Of a stretch of 64,000 bases of DNA, positions 7,744 through 17,597 are shown in pieces. The notes below the pieces were generated by a model. It worked only from the letters and a program-made list of their open reading frames with translations, searched no databases and was not told the DNA's origin. Position 1 is the first letter of the stretch, and each line of letters starts with the position of its first letter. Origin of the DNA: an uncultured Christensenellaceae bacterium (lineage in GTDB: Bacteria; Bacillota; Clostridia; Christensenellales; UBA3700); contig CALWHJ010000008.1 of NCBI GenBank assembly GCA_944380355.1, positions 1 through 64,000 of the forward strand. Reading direction: 5' to 3'. Both the position numbers and the translations under genes were made by a program.

Positions 7744-9984
7744 ATGAACTACGATTCTCTTCTCAATTCCGCACAGATTTTACCCGTAAAAGATACCGAA
7801 GGCGCGGTGCTCGTGCTTGCAGGTGCGGGCAGCGGCAAGACAAGAGTGCTTACATACAGAATAGCTTATCTTATCGAACACGACGGAGTTTCTCCCTACG
7901 AAATTCTTGCCATAACTTTTACCAACAAAGCGGCGGGAGAGATGAGAGAGCGTATATACGACGTTACGGGCGAGAGCGGTATGACGATTTGTACCTTTCA
8001 CTCTTTGTGCGCTAAGATACTCAGAGCCGACATATCCAAACTCGGAGATTATAATTCAAACTTTTCCATATATGACGACGAGGACAGCAAGAAGGTAATT
8101 GCGCGTATTCTCAAGGCTTTGGAAGTTGACGATAAAAAGGATTACAAAAAGCTTATCCGCTGGCACATATCCAATGCGAAAAACAACGCACTCAGTGCGG
8201 CTGAATACGCTTTGAGAATAAAGGGTGAACCCGAGGGGGAACTCATATCCAAGGTATACGCGCGCTACGAGGCGGAACTCAAAGCCAACAATGCGCTCGA
8301 CTTTGACGATTTGCTTTACAAGACGCTGCAGCTTTTTGCTATGCACAAGGACGTGCTCGACAAATACCAGACGAGATTTAAGTATATCCACGTAGACGAG
8401 TTTCAGGATACCAACAAAATTCAGTATACTCTCGTGCGCTTGCTTGCCAACAAGTACGGCAATATTTTCGTAGTCGGTGACGATGACCAGAGTATATACG
8501 GCTGGCGTTGGGCGGACGCGTCTAATATCAATAAGTTTACTCAGCATTTTCCTTCTTGCAGAATATACAAACTGGAACAGAATTATCGCAGTACGAAAAA
8601 TATTCTCGGTGTTGCCAATAAAATTATCGCTCACAACTCTCAGCGTATGGACAAGACGCTTTGGACCGAGGGCGAAGAGGGCGTAAAGGTAATTTATAAG
8701 AGTTGTTATGACGAAAAGTACGAAGCAGACTACGTGCTCGAACAAATCAACTCGCTAATCAACCGTGAGGGGTATTCGTACAGCGATTTTGCCATACTCG
8801 TGAGAGCGAGTGCGATTACGCGTTCGTTTGAAGAAAAACTCGCGCTGTACAACTTTCCTTACAAGCTTATCGGCGGCAACAAGTTTTTCGAGAGAAAAGA
8901 AGTCAAGGACTTTTTGGCATATCTCAAATTTATCGCAAACCCTTATGACAGCGAAAGCATTTTGAGAGTTATCAACGTGCCCAAGCGTAACATAGGCGAA
9001 GCGGCTGTGCAAAAACTCATAGAGGCTTGCGCGGAAAAACAGGTATCTCTTATGAACGGTATTCTCGACGTGGATTCGCTTGACCTGACGGCAGTCAACA
9101 AAAACAAGATCAGAGTTTTTGCGGACGTTGTAAAAGAATTGCAGTCGAGAGCAAATATGCCTCTTGTGGACTACGTTGACTTTGTCAACGAATTCGTCAA
9201 TTTCGCGTCGCAATACGACCCTAAGGACGAGGAAGACAAAAACAGACTCGACAATATCGACGACTATATTACTTCCGTAAAAGAATACTGCAAGGACAAC
9301 CAGGACAGCAGACTTGACGAATACCTTCAGTCGGTTTCGCTTGTTGCCGATACCGACCAGCCTATCGACGATTGTATTACGCTTGCCACGGTGCACGGCG
9401 TAAAGGGTCTCGAATACAAGTGCTGCTTTATAGTAGGTCTCGAGGAAGGTATTTTCCCCAGTATGCATCAGGACAGCGGAGAGGACAATATACAGGAAGA
9501 GCGCAGAATAATGTATGTTGCCGTGACCAGAGCAAGAGAAAGACTATATCTTACCAACGCTCAGTCGCGTTACAGATACGGCAGGCGCGAATATTCTATG
9601 CCTTCGAGATTTTTGAAAGAGGGCGGTTTCATAAAAGAAGCTCCTAAGCGCGATACTGCCAGCGTAGAAAGCATACTCGGAGATTTCAAAGGCTATCAGC
9701 CCGTACAAGAGTATACGGACAGAGAGAAGCGCAACCGCATAACAGAGATGAAAAAGCTTATGCATAACTACGTCAAGACGCCTGCTTTTGCAAAGAGTTC
9801 GCCTCAGAGTACGCCTCAGTCAAAGGACGTATCCGTATTCAAAGTGGGTATGAAAGTAGAGCATACGCGTTTCGGCGTAGGTACGATTACGTCAATTACG
9901 GGAGAAAACGCAAAGATAGAATTTCCCGTACTCGGCGTAAAGACTTTCAACTTGAGACTTGCGCCCGTCAAGATAGTAGAATAA
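7744..9984 (+). CDS. pcrA: ATP-dependent DNA helicase PcrA/UvrD
   Basis: A superfamily 1A 3'-5' DNA helicase for repair and clearing of replication obstacles. The 746-residue protein has the Walker A AGAGSGKT (about residues 27-34), the DExx box VDEFQDTN, the QNYRST motif IV region, and motif VI VAVTRARERLYL. The C-terminal 60 residues form the Tudor-like domain (VGMKVEHTRFGVGTI) that contacts RNA polymerase in PcrA. Its neighbour ligA gives the classic pcrA-ligA pair of Gram-positive bacteria. Confidence 0.96.
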   Translation: MNYDSLLNSAQILPVKDTEGAVLVLAGAGSGKTRVLTYRIAYLIEHDGVSPYEILAITFTNKAAGEMRERIYDVTGESGMTICTFHSLCAKILRADISKLGDYNSNFSIYDDEDSKKVIARILKALEVDDKKDYKKLIRWHISNAKNNALSAAEYALRIKGEPEGELISKVYARYEAELKANNALDFDDLLYKTLQLFAMHKDVLDKYQTRFKYIHVDEFQDTNKIQYTLVRLLANKYGNIFVVGDDDQSIYGWRWADASNINKFTQHFPSCRIYKLEQNYRSTKNILGVANKIIAHNSQRMDKTLWTEGEEGVKVIYKSCYDEKYEADYVLEQINSLINREGYSYSDFAILVRASAITRSFEEKLALYNFPYKLIGGNKFFERKEVKDFLAYLKFIANPYDSESILRVINVPKRNIGEAAVQKLIEACAEKQVSLMNGILDVDSLDLTAVNKNKIRVFADVVKELQSRANMPLVDYVDFVNEFVNFASQYDPKDEEDKNRLDNIDDYITSVKEYCKDNQDSRLDEYLQSVSLVADTDQPIDDCITLATVHGVKGLEYKCCFIVGLEEGIFPSMHQDSGEDNIQEERRIMYVAVTRARERLYLTNAQSRYRYGRREYSMPSRFLKEGGFIKEAPKRDTASVESILGDFKGYQPVQEYTDREKRNRITEMKKLMHNYVKTPAFAKSSPQSTPQSKDVSVFKVGMKVEHTRFGVGTITSITGENAKIEFPVLGVKTFNLRLAPVKIVE

Positions 9985-10013
9985 AAACCGCACGTGCGGT
10001 CTAATATAAAAAT

Positions 10014-10080
10014 ACCGCGACGCCGCATTTGAGTTTTGCGGTGCCAGCGCGGTGACATAATAATGTCAATACTAAGTATT
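10014..10080 (+). other. hairpin series in the ligA leader
   Basis: Three consecutive inverted repeats precede ligA. The first is nested: ACCGCG (10014-10019) pairs with CGCGGT (10048-10053), enclosing a 7-bp stem of 10021-10027 with 10037-10043 (one wobble). Next are GACAT/ATGTC (10054-10067) and AATAC/GTATT (10068-10080). None is followed by a T tract. They may be structured mRNA or a transcript-end region of pcrA. Confidence 0.55.
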
Positions 10081-10101
10081 GAGATAAGGCAAGGAGATAT
10101 T

Positions 10102-12057
10102 ATGGACGTAAAAGAAGAGATGCGACAGCTGGTTGACAAGCTCAACGAATATTCATATCAATATTACACGCTGGACAATCCTACCGTAGCCGACGTCGAA
10201 TACGACAGGCTTTACGACCGTCTTGTCGCGCTCGAAAAAGAGAGCGGCATAGTCCTTGAAAATTCTCCTACAAAGAGAGTCGGAGACGTAGTGCTCAAAG
10301 GTTTTAAGTCCGTAAAGCATCTCGGCAGACTTTATTCTTTGGACAAATGTCAGACTAAAGAGGCATTGGGACAATGGCTTGACAAGCTTATAAAGGCTTT
10401 GGGTAAGATGCCCGCTTGTTCGCTCGAGTACAAATTCGACGGTTTGACTATCAATATGCTTTACGAAAACGGTTTTCTCGTAAGAGCGGCTACGCGCGGT
10501 AACGGCGTAGAGGGCGAGGACGTAACCGAACAGGTAAAAACTATAAAGTGCGTGCCTTTGGCAATACCTTACAAGGGAACTTTGGAAGTGCAGGGTGAGG
10601 GCATAATGCGCTTATCGGCACTCGAAGAATACAATTCTCGCGAGGGGGTAACTCCTCTTAAAAACGCGCGCAACGCGGTAGCGGGCGCGATAAGAAATCT
10701 CGACCCTAAAGTAACGGCTTCCCGCCGCTTAGAGGTAATTTGCTACAATGTGAATTATATCGAAAAGACTTTTTCTACGGGTAGCGAGATGATAGCTTTT
10801 CTCAAGGAAAACAAATTCAAGACGAGTGAACAATTTGTGCTTTATACCGACAAAGACAAGCTTATATCTGCTCTCGACGGCATACAGGATAAAAGAGATT
10901 CTCTCGATTTTCTCATTGACGGAGCGGTAATCAAGATCGACGATACTGTTATAAGAGAGCGTATGGGATATACGGAAAAGTTTCCCAAATGGGCGGTTGC
11001 GTTCAAATTTCCCGCGCAGGAAACGACCACTGTGCTTAAAGACGTAGTATGGCAGGTATCGCGTACAGGCAAACTCAATCCGCTGGCAATTCTCGAGCCG
11101 GTAGACCTTGCGGGCGTAACGGTGCAGAGGGCTACGCTTTCCAATATAAGCGAAATAAGACGTAAGGATATAAGAATAGGCAGTCGCGTATTTATAAGGC
11201 GCAGTAACGACGTTATTCCCGAAATTACGGGTATAGCCGAGCATACCCCTCAATCGAAAGAGGTAGTCAAACCTACGGTTTGTCCCGCTTGCGGCGCACC
11301 GGTGGTAGAAGACGGAGTATTCCTCAAGTGCAGTAATGCGGCACACTGCGCACCTGCGATAGTGTCGGCAATGTCGCACTTTGCTTCGCGCGACGCTATG
11401 GATATAGAGGGCTTGTCGGATAAGACTTTGGAAACGTTGTACAACGAAGGCAAATTGCATCACTTTGTGGATATTTACAAACTGAAAGAAGAAGATTTTG
11501 CCGATATAGACGGATTTAAGGATAAGAAAATATCAAATATTCTGGGCGCAATAGAGAAGAGTAAAAACGCGTCTTTGGATAAGTTTATATTTGCTCTGGG
11601 CATACCTAATATAGGCAAAAAAGCCGCAAAACAGCTTGCTGACGAATTCAAGACTTTGGACGGCGTAATGCACGCTACGTATATGGAGTTGATTGCGCTT
11701 GAAGACTTCGGTGAGATAATGGTCAACGGACTTTTGGATTACTGGGCGGACGAAAAGCACGTAGAGGAAATAAAAGATTTGCTTGCAAGCGGCGTCAAGA
11801 TAGCTGAAAAGCAGATTATTCAAGGCGTGCTGACGGGTAAAAAAGTCGTATTGACAGGTGCGCTTCCTACGCTCAAACGCTCTCAGGCAAAAGACCTCAT
11901 AGAGAAAAACGGCGGAGAAGTGTCGGAGTCTGTATCCAAGACTGTCAATCTCGTGGTTGCGGGAGAAGATGCGGGTAGTAAGCTGGAAAAGGCACAAAAA
12001 CTCGGCATAGAAATTATAGACGAAAAAGCTCTGCTTGATTTAATTGAAGGTAAATAA
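10102..12057 (+). CDS. ligA: NAD-dependent DNA ligase
   Basis: LigA seals nicks using NAD+. It is 651 residues from ATG 10102, chosen over an upstream in-frame ATG at 10036 because AAGGAG lies at 10091-10096. Domains in order are Ia (YDxLYDRL region), the adenylation domain with the lysine motif EYKFDG (about residues 109-114), the OB fold, a four-cysteine zinc finger (CPACG ... C ... C, about residues 393-420), HhH repeats and a C-terminal BRCT domain. It follows pcrA by 117 bases containing several hairpins. Confidence 0.96.
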   Translation: MDVKEEMRQLVDKLNEYSYQYYTLDNPTVADVEYDRLYDRLVALEKESGIVLENSPTKRVGDVVLKGFKSVKHLGRLYSLDKCQTKEALGQWLDKLIKALGKMPACSLEYKFDGLTINMLYENGFLVRAATRGNGVEGEDVTEQVKTIKCVPLAIPYKGTLEVQGEGIMRLSALEEYNSREGVTPLKNARNAVAGAIRNLDPKVTASRRLEVICYNVNYIEKTFSTGSEMIAFLKENKFKTSEQFVLYTDKDKLISALDGIQDKRDSLDFLIDGAVIKIDDTVIRERMGYTEKFPKWAVAFKFPAQETTTVLKDVVWQVSRTGKLNPLAILEPVDLAGVTVQRATLSNISEIRRKDIRIGSRVFIRRSNDVIPEITGIAEHTPQSKEVVKPTVCPACGAPVVEDGVFLKCSNAAHCAPAIVSAMSHFASRDAMDIEGLSDKTLETLYNEGKLHHFVDIYKLKEEDFADIDGFKDKKISNILGAIEKSKNASLDKFIFALGIPNIGKKAAKQLADEFKTLDGVMHATYMELIALEDFGEIMVNGLLDYWADEKHVEEIKDLLASGVKIAEKQIIQGVLTGKKVVLTGALPTLKRSQAKDLIEKNGGEVSESVSKTVNLVVAGEDAGSKLEKAQKLGIEIIDEKALLDLIEGK

Positions 12058-12112
12058 TTTCTGTCAATCAATCGGCTATCGCAAAATTAAAAATATAGAT
12101 AAAATATAAATT

Positions 12113-12146
12113 TGCCGAGATATAATAGTAATATCGGCATTTTTAT
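12113..12146 (+). terminator. terminator of ligA
   Basis: TGCCGA (12113-12118) pairs with TCGGCA (12134-12139) around an AT-rich loop and is followed by TTTTTATT, 55 bases past the ligA stop. Confidence 0.7.
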
Positions 12147-12389
12147 TGTGATATATTTAAAAAATTTTTCAAATTACATTTTATATTTATAAAGTAGAGC
12201 TAATCGCTTAAAAAATTTTTTGTCATCTGAATTTATGGACAAAAACGAATATAAAACATTCTAATATTTCATTATTTCTCCCTAGCCTTGAAGCCATAAT
12301 CAAACCACGGTGTATAAAAGGAAAGTTGCTTTAAGTATACGGTCATCTTAGTCAAACGCACTTATATAATATTTTTATTTATAAAACGC

Positions 12390-12418
12390 TTGTAAAATCG
12401 CAAAAAAAGTGATATATT
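12390..12418 (+). promoter_or_regulatory. promoter of the yicC-gmk operon
   Basis: TTGTAA (12390-12395) and TATATT (12413-12418) are separated by 17 bases. The predicted leader to the yicC ATG is about 35 bases and includes a CGGAG ribosome site. Confidence 0.6.
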
Positions 12419-12459
12419 TTTAATATTAATACGCACAGGCATTACGGAGCATTATCGTT

Positions 12460-13341
12460 ATGGCAATTTACAGTATGACGGGTTACGGAAAAGGAATAGC
12501 CGAAAAAGACGGTCTCAAAATCACCGTCGAGCTTAAATCCGTCAACCACAGATTTTTGGATTTGAATATCAAACTTCCTAAGGTGTTTTCTTTTGCTGAG
12601 GATACTTTGCGCAAGACTTTACAGTCAAAAGTCGGAAGAGGACATATAGACGTTTACGTCAACTACGAGGACAACAGAGAAGATAAGTGCTCTTTGCGCA
12701 TAGATTACGACCTTGCAAAACAGTACGTAGACGCCGCAAAACAGCTCAGCGATAAATTCGGTGTAGTCAACAACTTGTACGCCAACGAAATTCTCAGAAT
12801 ACCTGAGGTTGTTACGCAGGTTGCCAACGAGGAAGACGAGGGTACTTTGTCCCAACTTCTCGTAGAAGCTTGCACTCAGGCTGTCGACAGTCTGAACAAA
12901 ATGCGCGCCCTCGAGGGTGAGGCTCTGATAAAAGACCTTGTTTCTAAAGTCGAGGGTATCAAAAATGCTCTCCCCGAAATACAGAAGCTTTCTCCCGTTA
13001 CGTTGGATGAGTACAGACAAAAGCTAAATGAGCGAATAAAAGAATATCTCAAAGAAGTGCCTGTAGACGAAGTAAGACTTATCAACGAGGTTGCTTTCTA
13101 CAGCGATAAATTCTGTACCGACGAAGAAATTACCAGACTATATACGCACACCTCGCACTTTGAAAAAATCGTCAAAGAGGGCGGTGCGGTAGGCAAAAAG
13201 CTCGACTTTATCGTACAGGAGATGAACAGAGAAAGCAATACCATAGGCAGTAAATGCAACAATGCCGATATCACCGAATACGTGGTATTCTTGAAGAGCG
13301 AGATTGAGAAGATAAGAGAACAGGTGCAAAATCTCGAATAA
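12460..13341 (+). CDS. yicC: YicC family endoribonuclease
   Basis: A 293-residue YicC/YloC protein; family members are metal-dependent endoribonucleases acting on small RNAs and mRNAs. The N-terminus SMTGYGKG and the VELKSVNHRFLD block are the family signature, and the C-terminal DUF1732 part ends with EMNRESNTIGSKC and a VxxKxxIEKIREQVQNLE tail. It opens a housekeeping operon with gmk and rpoZ, the order found in B. subtilis. Confidence 0.93.
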   Translation: MAIYSMTGYGKGIAEKDGLKITVELKSVNHRFLDLNIKLPKVFSFAEDTLRKTLQSKVGRGHIDVYVNYEDNREDKCSLRIDYDLAKQYVDAAKQLSDKFGVVNNLYANEILRIPEVVTQVANEEDEGTLSQLLVEACTQAVDSLNKMRALEGEALIKDLVSKVEGIKNALPEIQKLSPVTLDEYRQKLNERIKEYLKEVPVDEVRLINEVAFYSDKFCTDEEITRLYTHTSHFEKIVKEGGAVGKKLDFIVQEMNRESNTIGSKCNNADITEYVVFLKSEIEKIREQVQNLE

Positions 13342-13368
13342 ATCCTACACCATATTTACGGAGAAAAA

Positions 13369-13992
13369 ATGCAAAACAAAAGAGGATTGTTAATAGTCGT
13401 ATCCGGTCCGTCGGGTGCGGGAAAAGGTACGGTGCTTGCGCACACAATAGCAAATTATCCTACGCTCAGATATTCGGTATCCGTTACTACGAGAAAGCCG
13501 AGAGCAGGAGAGAATGAGGGCGTTAATTATTATTTCAAGACGCTCGAAGAGTTTGAGGAGTTACTCTCTAAAGGAGAGTTTCTCGAGTATCAGAAAGTGT
13601 ATGACAATTATTACGGCACGCCTTTCAGCAAGGTGCGTCAGCAACTAAACGAGGGCTATGACGTTGTACTAGAGATAGACGTCAAAGGTGCGCTCGAGGT
13701 TAAAAACAAATATCCCGACGCGGTAATGATATTCATATCTCCCGCAAAGCGCGAGACGATAGAAGAGAGATTGAGAGGGCGCTCGACGGAGAGCGAAGAA
13801 CAACTCAAAATCCGTACTGCAAGCGCGATAGAGGAAATCAAGCAAGCCGTATTCTACGATTATATCGTAGTCAACGAGGACGCTTTAAAAGGCGCGCAGG
13901 ATATAATCGCCATTATCGAGGCGGAAAAATGCAAAGTCAAAAACAATAAAAAATTTATAGATAATCTCATTTACGGAGGTAACGAATTATGA
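13369..13992 (+). CDS. gmk: guanylate kinase
   Basis: Phosphorylates GMP to GDP. The 207-residue protein has the P-loop GPSGAGKGT (about residues 12-20), the GMP-binding YSVSVTTRKPRAGE block and the YYFKT segment. It starts behind ACGGAG and its stop overlaps the start of rpoZ by 4 bases (ATGA), implying coupled translation. Confidence 0.96.
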   Translation: MQNKRGLLIVVSGPSGAGKGTVLAHTIANYPTLRYSVSVTTRKPRAGENEGVNYYFKTLEEFEELLSKGEFLEYQKVYDNYYGTPFSKVRQQLNEGYDVVLEIDVKGALEVKNKYPDAVMIFISPAKRETIEERLRGRSTESEEQLKIRTASAIEEIKQAVFYDYIVVNEDALKGAQDIIAIIEAEKCKVKNNKKFIDNLIYGGNEL

Positions 13993-14189
13993 TGATAGAT
14001 CCCCCTATCGACAAATTGATTAAAAAAGCAGAGTGCCGTTACGCTTTGGTATGCGGCATTGCAAAGAGAGCAAGACAGCTCGAGACTCAGTATCCCGAAC
14101 TTCTCGAAGAGACCAAGACGAAGGCTATAAGCTATGCGGCTCAGGAAGTTTACAACGACAAAATCGTAATCAAGAGAGACAATCAGTAA
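13989..14189 (+). CDS. rpoZ: DNA-directed RNA polymerase omega subunit
   Basis: The 66-residue omega subunit assists assembly of RNA polymerase. The sequence has the short PPIDKLI start, the RYALVCGIAKRARQL helix that contacts beta-prime, and the KAISYAAQEVYNDKI region. Its start overlaps the gmk stop, and GGAGGT lies at 13976-13981. A second ATG directly adjoins the first. Confidence 0.92.
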   Translation: MMIDPPIDKLIKKAECRYALVCGIAKRARQLETQYPELLEETKTKAISYAAQEVYNDKIVIKRDNQ

Positions 14190-14210
14190 TCTTTCGACGA
14201 GGAGATAAGT

Positions 14211-15392
14211 ATGCTTTCCAACTTCAACGTATTGCTCGGCGTAAGCGGAGGTATAGCGTGTTATAAGGCGTGCGAGGTCGTATCCCGATTGAAAAAACTC
14301 AATGCGGGAGTAGACGTCGTAATGACTAAGCACGCGACAGAATTCGTCGCGCCTTTGACATTCGAGACGCTTTCCAACCGCCCCGTAGTCAGCGATATGT
14401 TTTCGAGAGAAAGGGAGTGGGAGGTAGAGCATATAGCTTTGGCTAAAAAAGCCGACTTATGCATTATTGCTCCCGCTACGGCAAATATTATCTCCAAGCT
14501 GGCGGAAGGGATTGCCGACGATATGTTGACGACGACTTACCTCGCGCTGAAGTGCCCCGTAATCATAGCACCCGCTATGAATACGAATATGTACGAAAAC
14601 CCTCTGATAAAAGCCAATCTCGAAAAGCTCAGAAAATCCGGTGTAATCGTCGTGGACAGTGCAGAGGGCAGGCTTGCTTGCGGGGACGTAGGCAAGGGCA
14701 AAATGGCAGAGCCGTTAGATATTGTTGCAAAGGCTGTAGAGGTGCTTTGTCCCAAGCGCGACTACGCGGGAAAGCGTGTGCTTGTTACAGCGGGCGCAAC
14801 GAGAGAAAATATTGACGGCGTAAGATTTATCACCAACCGCTCGTCGGGCAAAATGGGTATCGAAATCGCAAAAGCCGCAGTAAAACGCGGTGCCGAGGTC
14901 GTGCTTGTAAAAGGACTTGTACAGGTCGGCGTACCTTCGTATATATCCAAGGTCGTTGCCGTAGAGTCTACCGAGCAGATGTACGAAGCCGTTATGGCAA
15001 ACTATAAAGACTGCGACGTCATAATAAAAGCGGCAGCTCCCAGCGATTACAGACCCAAGGAGAAAATTACGGACAAGTTGAAAGGCGAAGAAATAACGTT
15101 AGAGCTTGTCAAAAATCCCGATATAGCAAAGGCGGTAGGCAAGGAAAAGGGCGAAAGGAAACTCGTAGTTTTCTGTGCCGAAACGCGCGAGCTTATGGAA
15201 AGCGCGATGAAAAAGCTTGCCGATAAAAACGCCGATATGGTAGTCGCCAACGACGTTACTATGCAGGGTGCCGGATTTGACAGCGATACGAATATAGTTA
15301 CGATAGCAAAGAAAGACGGATTTTTAAAATCCTATCCCGTAATGCCCAAAAGTCAGGTTGCGGACGTAATACTCGACGAGATATACAAATGA
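14211..15392 (+). CDS. coaBC: bifunctional phosphopantothenoylcysteine decarboxylase / phosphopantothenate-cysteine ligase
   Basis: Catalyses two steps of coenzyme A synthesis. The N-terminal CoaC flavoprotein part (about residues 1-180) has GVSGGIACYKA and the PAMNTNMY motif. The C-terminal CoaB part begins at about residue 185 and has VTAGATRENIDGVRFI followed by NRSSGKMG, then the AAPSDYRP segment. The 393-residue length is standard. GAGGAG precedes ATG 14211, and the stop overlaps priA by 4 bases. Confidence 0.96.
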   Translation: MLSNFNVLLGVSGGIACYKACEVVSRLKKLNAGVDVVMTKHATEFVAPLTFETLSNRPVVSDMFSREREWEVEHIALAKKADLCIIAPATANIISKLAEGIADDMLTTTYLALKCPVIIAPAMNTNMYENPLIKANLEKLRKSGVIVVDSAEGRLACGDVGKGKMAEPLDIVAKAVEVLCPKRDYAGKRVLVTAGATRENIDGVRFITNRSSGKMGIEIAKAAVKRGAEVVLVKGLVQVGVPSYISKVVAVESTEQMYEAVMANYKDCDVIIKAAAPSDYRPKEKITDKLKGEEITLELVKNPDIAKAVGKEKGERKLVVFCAETRELMESAMKKLADKNADMVVANDVTMQGAGFDSDTNIVTIAKKDGFLKSYPVMPKSQVADVILDEIYK

Positions 15393-17584
15393 TTGCAAGA
15401 GTTATCGTTGACATAAGCAACAGCGAAATTGATAAGATTTTCGACTATGAAATACCCTCAAACCTTAACGTATGCAAAGGAAGCCGAGTGCTTGTTCCTT
15501 TCGGTACCAAAAGAATTGAGGGCTTTTGCATTGATATAGTAGATAATTCCGACGTACCTACGCTCAAGAGCGTTGAGGGAGTGCTTGACGAGTTTGTATG
15601 TATAAGCGAGGAAATGCTCGAGCTTATGGAGTATATGAAACGCAAGTTTTATATACGCTACGTGGACAGCTTGAGACTTTTTATCCCTTCCAAATTAAGA
15701 GGCGGAAGAATAAAGGAACTCACGAGAATTTTCGTTACGCTCAATCCTATGTTTACTTTCGAAGAGCTTGCCGACGCTTTGCCGAAGAGAGCAAAAAGTC
15801 AGCTTGCCGTGCTTGAAAGGTTAAAGAACGGCGGAGAATTTTTGTCGGTACTAAATACCGAATACTCGGTAAGCGCGATAAATTCTTTGGTATCGAAAGG
15901 ATTGCTAATCAAGACAAGCGAGCAGGTTGAGAGAAAACCTATGCAGAGCGTAAAGGGTGTATTAGACGAAAATTCCTTGCGTCCCGCTCAGAAAAAAGCG
16001 TTAGAAACGATATTCTCAACCGATAAAGACACCGTTTTATTGCACGGCGTTACCGGCTCGGGAAAGACGCTTGTATATATGTCGGCAATAAAAAAAGTGC
16101 TGGACGAAGGCAAAAACGCAATAATGCTCGTGCCCGAAATCTCGCTCACGCCGCAGATGCTCAAAAACTTCAGAGGTATGTTCGGCGACAAGGTTGCTAT
16201 GCTTCACAGCGGACTGAGCGACGGTGAGAGATTTGACGAATGGAAAAGACTTTTGAAAGGGCAAGCGAATATTGTCGTAGGCGCAAGGTCTGCCATATTC
16301 GCGCCGCTTAAAAATCTAGGGCTTATCATTATCGACGAAGAGCACGACGCAAGCTATATCAGCGAGTCCAATCCCCGTTACAGAACGGTGGATATTGCGC
16401 GCTTCAGAGCAAAATACAACAATGCAAAAGTAGTACTCGGCAGTGCAACGCCTTCAATCGACAGCTATCTTTTAGCCAAACAAGGTGAGTATGCGCTTGC
16501 CGTAATGGAAGAACGCATAAGCGACAAGGGTATGCCTAAAATCGAAATCGTCAATATGTCCAACGAACTGATTATGGGCAATGACGGTATGTTTTCGGCA
16601 AAGCTGGAAGAGGAGCTTAGAAACACGCTTAAAAAAGGCGAGCAGGCAATGATATTCCTCAACAGACGAGGTCACTCCTCGTTTGTAATGTGCAGAAAAT
16701 GCGGATACATAGCCAAGTGTACGGACTGCGACGTATCGCTTACGTATCACTCTGTTGACAATATGCTCAAGTGCCACTACTGCGGAAAAAGGTATAAAAT
16801 GCTCACCAACTGTCCCGACTGCGGCAGTACTAATATCCGCTACGGAAAATTAGGCACGCAGAGAGTTGTCGAAGAAATACACAGGCTTTTCCCCGACGTC
16901 AAAGTGTTGAGAATGGACAACGAAACTACTACGACAAAAACGGCTTATCTAGACATATTGGGCGCGTTTGCGGCAAAAGAGGCACAAGTGCTTGTGGGCA
17001 CTCAGATGATAGCCAAGGGACACGATTTTCCCGACGTAACTCTGGTTGGCATACTCGACGCGGATATGAGCCTTTATCATCAGGATTACCGCTCCAACGA
17101 GCGCACCTTTCAGCTCGTTACGCAAGTTGCGGGCAGAGCGGGCAGAAGCGACAAGGGTGGCAAGGTAATATTGCAAACCTACGCGCCCAATCACTACGTG
17201 TACCGCTTTGCGGCAAAATACGATTACAAGGGCTTTTTCGAAAAGGAAAACAACGTACGCCAGACGACCAACTTTCCGCCTTATACGACGATAATAAGAG
17301 TGCTTATGACGTCGGAAGACGAGGATAAGGTAATCGAGGCGGCAAAAAAGATATACAGAGAACTTTTGTCTTATGCGCAAACCAATGCGGACGACTTTTT
17401 GTACATTCAGGCAATGAAGTCGCCTATGAGCAGAATACAGAATAAATACCGCTATCAGATAATAGCGAGGATAAAACGCAGGCGCGAGGACGAAATCATA
17501 GCAAAGTTTTACGGCGTAATAGACGCCAACAAATTCAGACAAGTATCCGTATTCGCGGAAATAAACCCGCAGAATATGGCGTGA
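15389..17584 (+). CDS. priA: primosomal protein N', replication restart helicase
   Basis: PriA reloads the replication machinery at collapsed forks. The 731-residue protein has an N-terminal DNA-binding domain, then a superfamily 2 helicase core with Walker A GVTGSGKT (about residues 217-224) and DEEH box IIDEEHD. Zinc-binding cysteine clusters follow (CRKCGYIAKCTDC and CHYCG ... CPDCGS). Motif VI is VAGRAGRS. ATGA overlap with coaBC suggests coupled translation, and def follows after 13 bases. Confidence 0.96.
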   Translation: MIARVIVDISNSEIDKIFDYEIPSNLNVCKGSRVLVPFGTKRIEGFCIDIVDNSDVPTLKSVEGVLDEFVCISEEMLELMEYMKRKFYIRYVDSLRLFIPSKLRGGRIKELTRIFVTLNPMFTFEELADALPKRAKSQLAVLERLKNGGEFLSVLNTEYSVSAINSLVSKGLLIKTSEQVERKPMQSVKGVLDENSLRPAQKKALETIFSTDKDTVLLHGVTGSGKTLVYMSAIKKVLDEGKNAIMLVPEISLTPQMLKNFRGMFGDKVAMLHSGLSDGERFDEWKRLLKGQANIVVGARSAIFAPLKNLGLIIIDEEHDASYISESNPRYRTVDIARFRAKYNNAKVVLGSATPSIDSYLLAKQGEYALAVMEERISDKGMPKIEIVNMSNELIMGNDGMFSAKLEEELRNTLKKGEQAMIFLNRRGHSSFVMCRKCGYIAKCTDCDVSLTYHSVDNMLKCHYCGKRYKMLTNCPDCGSTNIRYGKLGTQRVVEEIHRLFPDVKVLRMDNETTTTKTAYLDILGAFAAKEAQVLVGTQMIAKGHDFPDVTLVGILDADMSLYHQDYRSNERTFQLVTQVAGRAGRSDKGGKVILQTYAPNHYVYRFAAKYDYKGFFEKENNVRQTTNFPPYTTIIRVLMTSEDEDKVIEAAKKIYRELLSYAQTNADDFLYIQAMKSPMSRIQNKYRYQIIARIKRRREDEIIAKFYGVIDANKFRQVSVFAEINPQNMA

Positions 17585-17597
17585 TAAAGGAGCATAT

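Larger units (their letters stand above)
12058..12459. other. AT-rich intergenic region between ligA and yicC
   Basis: About 400 bases with no gene. It contains the ligA terminator (12113-12146) at its left and the yicC promoter at its right; no other structure was recognised. Confidence 0.6.
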
